Below, one piece after another: positions 4,523 through 6,420 of a stretch of 6,420 nucleotides of DNA. The notes beneath the pieces are model-generated. The model saw only the letters and a program-made list of their open reading frames with translations. It did no database searches and was not told where the DNA came from. This DNA comes from an uncultured Clostridia bacterium (GTDB taxonomy: Bacteria > Bacillota > Clostridia > Oscillospirales > Acutalibacteraceae), in NCBI GenBank assembly GCA_947168785.1, contig CAMVNL010000150.1, positions 1-6,420 on the forward strand, in the 5' to 3' direction. Within the stretch, counting starts at the first letter, position 1. Each line of letters begins with the position of its first letter. The position numbers and the translations under genes were made by a program.

Positions 4523-5242
4523 TTATTCCAGAATGTTGGAGGTGATATAGTCAATGCCGAATTCACAGAGCTTTTCGGCAAAGTCCTTGTTGTCGCAGGT
4601 CCAGCAGTTCACCTTCACCCCGTGGGCGTGCAGATCGTCGATCCGCTCTTTGTTCAGCTCCGTGTAAAGGATATCCAGATCAAATCCGTGTTCTTGGAGC
4701 ATGGCGGGGTAGTCGTCCTCATATTTGGAGGAGAGGAACTGCGCCGGCTGCTGAGGGTACCACTCGCGCAGCTTGACAAGGTTATTGAAGGCGAAGGAAA
4801 TGAAGATGACATTTTCCAGATAACCGACGGATTCGATCTAGTCGCAGATGGCCTTGATCTCATCCTTTTCAAATTCGTTTTTCAGCTCCAGCACAGCGAT
4901 CTTGTCATAGCGCTTGCAGGTGCCGATGTATTCCAGCAGGGTGGGAATGTGCAGGTCCTCGCGGCCTTTTTTGCCGTCCGTGTCGGTCAGGTTGATTCTT
5001 CTGAGGGTGTCGAAGGTGCTGTTTTCCACCACCATGTCGTCGATGGCGACCCTGCCGGTGGTATCGTCGTGGATGGTGACGAACTTGCCGTCCACCGTCT
5101 TGTGAACGTCGGTTTCAATGCCGAAATAGCTGCGGTTGCCAGCCGCGATAAACGCCGCGTTGGTGTTTTCTTTTTCAATGCCGCTCAAGCCCCGGTGGGC
5201 GACCATGCGGGTATTCAGTGAATTGATTTTGATGGAATCCAT
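4523..5242 (-). pseudogene. Glycerophosphodiester phosphodiesterase gene interrupted by one in-frame TAG
   Basis: Read through the TAG, the frame gives 239 codons, the normal length for this TIM-barrel family, which cleaves glycerophosphodiesters to glycerol-3-phosphate and an alcohol. Family motifs are His16-Arg17 (VAHRG), ENT at 25-27, Glu43 and Asp45 (IETDVH), His58 (IHDDTTGR) and Glu119/Lys121 (LELK). The TAG is codon 135 (4838-4840). After it the frame stays open with family-like sequence (GYLENVIFISF, VNCWT at 212-216, GIDYITSN at 229-236) to TAA at 4523-4525. There is no frameshift. A product stopping at 134 residues keeps the catalytic residues but lacks about half the barrel. The start is ATG 5242, with GGAGG 5 bases ahead; an earlier in-frame ATG at 5278 lies upstream of the -10 box. 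Recent nonsense mutation is likeliest; readthrough or a base-call error are alternatives. Confidence 0.85.
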
Positions 5243-5269
5243 ATCGGCCTCCGTATTGTTTTTTTCTTC

Positions 5270-5298
5270 ACTATACACCGGATCACCAAAAAAATCAA
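5270..5298 (-). promoter_or_regulatory. Promoter of the phosphodiesterase gene
   Basis: On the minus strand, TTGATT (5293-5298), 17 bases, TATAGT (5270-5275). The predicted start near 5263 gives a leader of about 20 bases containing the GGAGG site before ATG 5242. The still-good promoter and ribosome-binding site argue that the downstream stop arose recently. Confidence 0.68.
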
Positions 5299-5360
5299 GG
5301 CGTTTATGGAGAATCTGAACAAATCGGAGGACCGATCCGCATTTTTATCTTACTTATATA

Positions 5361-5381
5361 GACAAAATTCAACTTTTTGTC
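5361..5381. promoter_or_regulatory. Inverted repeat upstream of the peptide promoter, possible operator
   Basis: GACAAAA (5361-5367) and TTTTGTC (5375-5381) form a perfect 7-bp inverted repeat with a 7-base spacer, ending 9 bases before the -35 box of the rightward promoter. The position suits an activator or repressor site. No regulator is visible in the window, so the role is inference. Confidence 0.35.
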
Positions 5382-5390
5382 ATCTTGATG

Positions 5391-5419
5391 TTGCAAAAAT
5401 GATAATTACGACTTATAAT
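5391..5419 (+). promoter_or_regulatory. Promoter of the peptide-lipoprotein operon
   Basis: TTGCAA (5391-5396), 17 bases, then a perfect TATAAT (5414-5419). Transcription should start near 5426, about 34 bases before the peptide ATG. This start lies downstream of an in-frame ATG at 5418, so that ATG cannot be used. Confidence 0.75.
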
Positions 5420-5459
5420 GAAAATGAAATCTTTTTGTTTATTTTTTTTGGAGACCTGT

Positions 5460-5690
5460 ATGTCAAAACGGTATATCAAACCAACGGTTACATTTGAGCG
5501 TCTTTCAATGGGGACCGGCGCCTCCGGCGGCTGCGCGTTCGACGCGTCGTTTGCTGAGTTCAGTTGCCCGGTTATGATCCCGGAATGGGGAGAGACGATT
5601 TTTACGGCGGACGCCTGCGACTGGTCCAATGACGAATATAACATCTGTTACCATGTGCCGATGGCTGCTACCAACGTTTTCGGATCATGA
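5460..5690 (+). CDS. 76-residue four-cysteine peptide, putative modified or secreted peptide precursor
   Basis: Start ATG 5460, with GGAG (5450-5453) 6 bases ahead. The N-terminus, KRYIKPTVTFERLSMGTGAS, has a charged KP-x-x-x-FE pattern like leader regions of small RiPP-type precursors from gut Firmicutes. A Gly-rich hinge (G18, G20, G23, G24) follows, then Cys25. The rest is rich in acidic and aromatic residues, with Cys36, Cys53 and Cys63, and ends CYHVPMAATNVFGS. There is no hydrophobic signal peptide. I recall similar peptides ending in CYH-P...NVF-S in Ruminococcaceae, but could not check this. It is followed with a 4-base overlap by a lipoprotein gene and driven by its own promoter. No maturase, protease or transporter is inside the window, so modification is inference. 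A small structural or signalling protein is the alternative. That the gene is real is well supported by promoter, Shine-Dalgarno and coupling. Confidence 0.75.
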   Translation: MSKRYIKPTVTFERLSMGTGASGGCAFDASFAEFSCPVMIPEWGETIFTADACDWSNDEYNICYHVPMAATNVFGS

Positions 5691-6420
5691 CTGAACGAGT
5701 GAACAAAAACGCAATACCTTTGTTATCCCGGTTTGCCGCTGCAATCGGGATTCTTTTCATATTCTGTCTTGTTTTTTCCGCCTGTCCGGCGCAACGTCGA
5801 AATTCGTCGTCGCCATCCGATTCGCAGGGGCTTATGACTGATACGGACGCCGCCGGCGCTTCCGCCGATCGCCTGACGCTGGCGGTGGGCGTGCGCGTGG
5901 AATCACTGAACGGTTATTCCGGTTTTTATGTCGAGGATGGCAGCAACGAACAGTGCGAGAACGTGGCGGCCGTTTCTCTTGTCAATGACTCTGACGTGGA
6001 TTACCAGTACCTCACTTTTTCAGTTGCCACGCCGTCAGGGAGCTGCCGATTTATCGCTTCTTCTTTGATGGCGCATTCCGCAATGACAGTGCTGGCGCAG
6101 GAGAAGGCCCCTTTTACGGAAAGTGAAATCCTCTCGGTGACGGCGGAGCAGATCGCGCCCTTCACGCAAACGCCGTCGCTCCATCCGGATATGGTGGAGC
6201 TTACCTATACCGACGGGTTTATCAACGTGAAAAATCTGACGGATCAAACGCTGCGTCATCTGTTTGTCTATTACAAAAGTACGGCGGGTGAAGACTATAT
6301 CGGCGGGATCACGTACCGCGTTTCCGTTGACGAGCTGGCGCCGGGACAGCTGATGCAAAAGCAAGCGGCGAACATCCATAAGGATAAGTCAGAGATGCTG
6401 TTCGTCACTTTTGAAGAGCC
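5687..6420 (+). CDS. Predicted lipoprotein, partial at the right edge, function unknown
   Basis: ATG 5687-5689 overlaps the peptide's TGA (ATGA), so translation is probably coupled; no strong Shine-Dalgarno is present. The frame stays open for 244 codons to the window end. The N-terminus has basic residues (R4, K7, R15), a hydrophobic stretch (about 16-32) and a lipobox-like FSAC with Cys33 as the lipidation site. A Ser/Asp/Ala-rich linker (34-62) is followed by a first beta-rich region (about 63-140) with GYSGFYVEDGS and VAAVSLVNDSD, and a second (about 167 onward) with VELTYTDGFINVKNLTDQ, LFVYYKST and GGITYRVSVDELAPGQ. The strand patterns suggest two Ig-like sandwich domains on the outer face of the membrane. 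I recall similar uncharacterised proteins from clostridia. Its tie to the peptide suggests a role in anchoring, sensing or displaying that peptide; this is inference. Confidence 0.8.
   Translation, partial: MTERVNKNAIPLLSRFAAAIGILFIFCLVFSACPAQRRNSSSPSDSQGLMTDTDAAGASADRLTLAVGVRVESLNGYSGFYVEDGSNEQCENVAAVSLVNDSDVDYQYLTFSVATPSGSCRFIASSLMAHSAMTVLAQEKAPFTESEILSVTAEQIAPFTQTPSLHPDMVELTYTDGFINVKNLTDQTLRHLFVYYKSTAGEDYIGGITYRVSVDELAPGQLMQKQAANIHKDKSEMLFVTFEE

Noticed and set aside
4622..5221. 199-codon open frame on the plus strand opposite the phosphodiesterase
   Set aside because: Antisense shadow; the minus strand carries the complete set of family motifs, promoter and Shine-Dalgarno.
5242..5278. 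Upstream ATG at 5278 as start of the phosphodiesterase
   Set aside because: It lies upstream of the -10 box (5270-5275); ATG 5242 has GGAGG at correct spacing and starts just ahead of the VAHRG motif.
5418..5459. ATG at 5418 as start of the peptide gene
   Set aside because: The ATG overlaps the TATAAT box and lies before the predicted transcription start; ATG 5460 has a ribosome-binding site.
5490..5534. Double-glycine (bacteriocin-type) leader ending at Gly23-Gly24 of the peptide
   Set aside because: The hydrophobic residues expected at -4, -7 and -12 relative to the cut are not in place; GG alone is too weak.

Overview
The window looks like chromosomal DNA from a gut-type Firmicute, most likely an Oscillospiraceae/Ruminococcaceae-like clostridium. 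This rests on GC-rich, Gram-positive-style genes with strong Shine-Dalgarno sites, canonical sigma-A promoters, a secreted hydrolase and a lipoprotein with Gram-positive export signals, and remembered resemblance of the repeats and small proteins to that group. No database search was possible.

Layout. (1) 17-1300, minus: an O-acetylhomoserine sulfhydrylase (MetY-type, PLP enzyme), with a near-consensus promoter at 1335-1363 pointing leftward. (2) 1464-3002, plus: an exported alpha/beta hydrolase with LCAT-like features, ending at a good terminator (3014-3040). (3) 3061-3341: a two-gene tRNA operon, Ser(UGA) and Ser(GCU), with a strong promoter, encoded CCA ends and a terminator. (4) 3293-3778: about 490 bp with no credible protein gene. 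It is built from a 149-bp direct repeat that begins inside the 3' end of tRNA-Ser(GCU), three 52-bp tandem units each ending in another copy of that tRNA 3' end, a second terminator copy and antisense copies of the tRNA variable/T-arm. (5) 3779-4440: an AT-rich stretch with a small three-helix membrane protein (3920-4225) and a possible gene remnant. It ends at a bidirectional terminator (4440-4483). (6) 4523-5242, minus: a glycerophosphodiester phosphodiesterase gene that is intact except for one in-frame TAG at codon 135. (7) 5391 to the right edge, plus: a promoter, then a 76-residue four-cysteine peptide gene (5460-5690), overlapped by four bases by a lipoprotein gene that runs off the window (5687->6420).

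The genes do not form one pathway. MetY belongs to sulfur amino acid synthesis, the hydrolase and phosphodiesterase act on esters or lipids, and the tRNA pair serves translation. The two parts most worth following are the translationally coupled peptide-lipoprotein pair, which looks like the start of an uncharacterised export or RiPP-like cassette, and the tRNA-Ser-anchored repeat array, which resembles repeated att-like duplication at a tRNA 3' end. The TAG-interrupted phosphodiesterase is either a young pseudogene, a readthrough case or a sequencing error.
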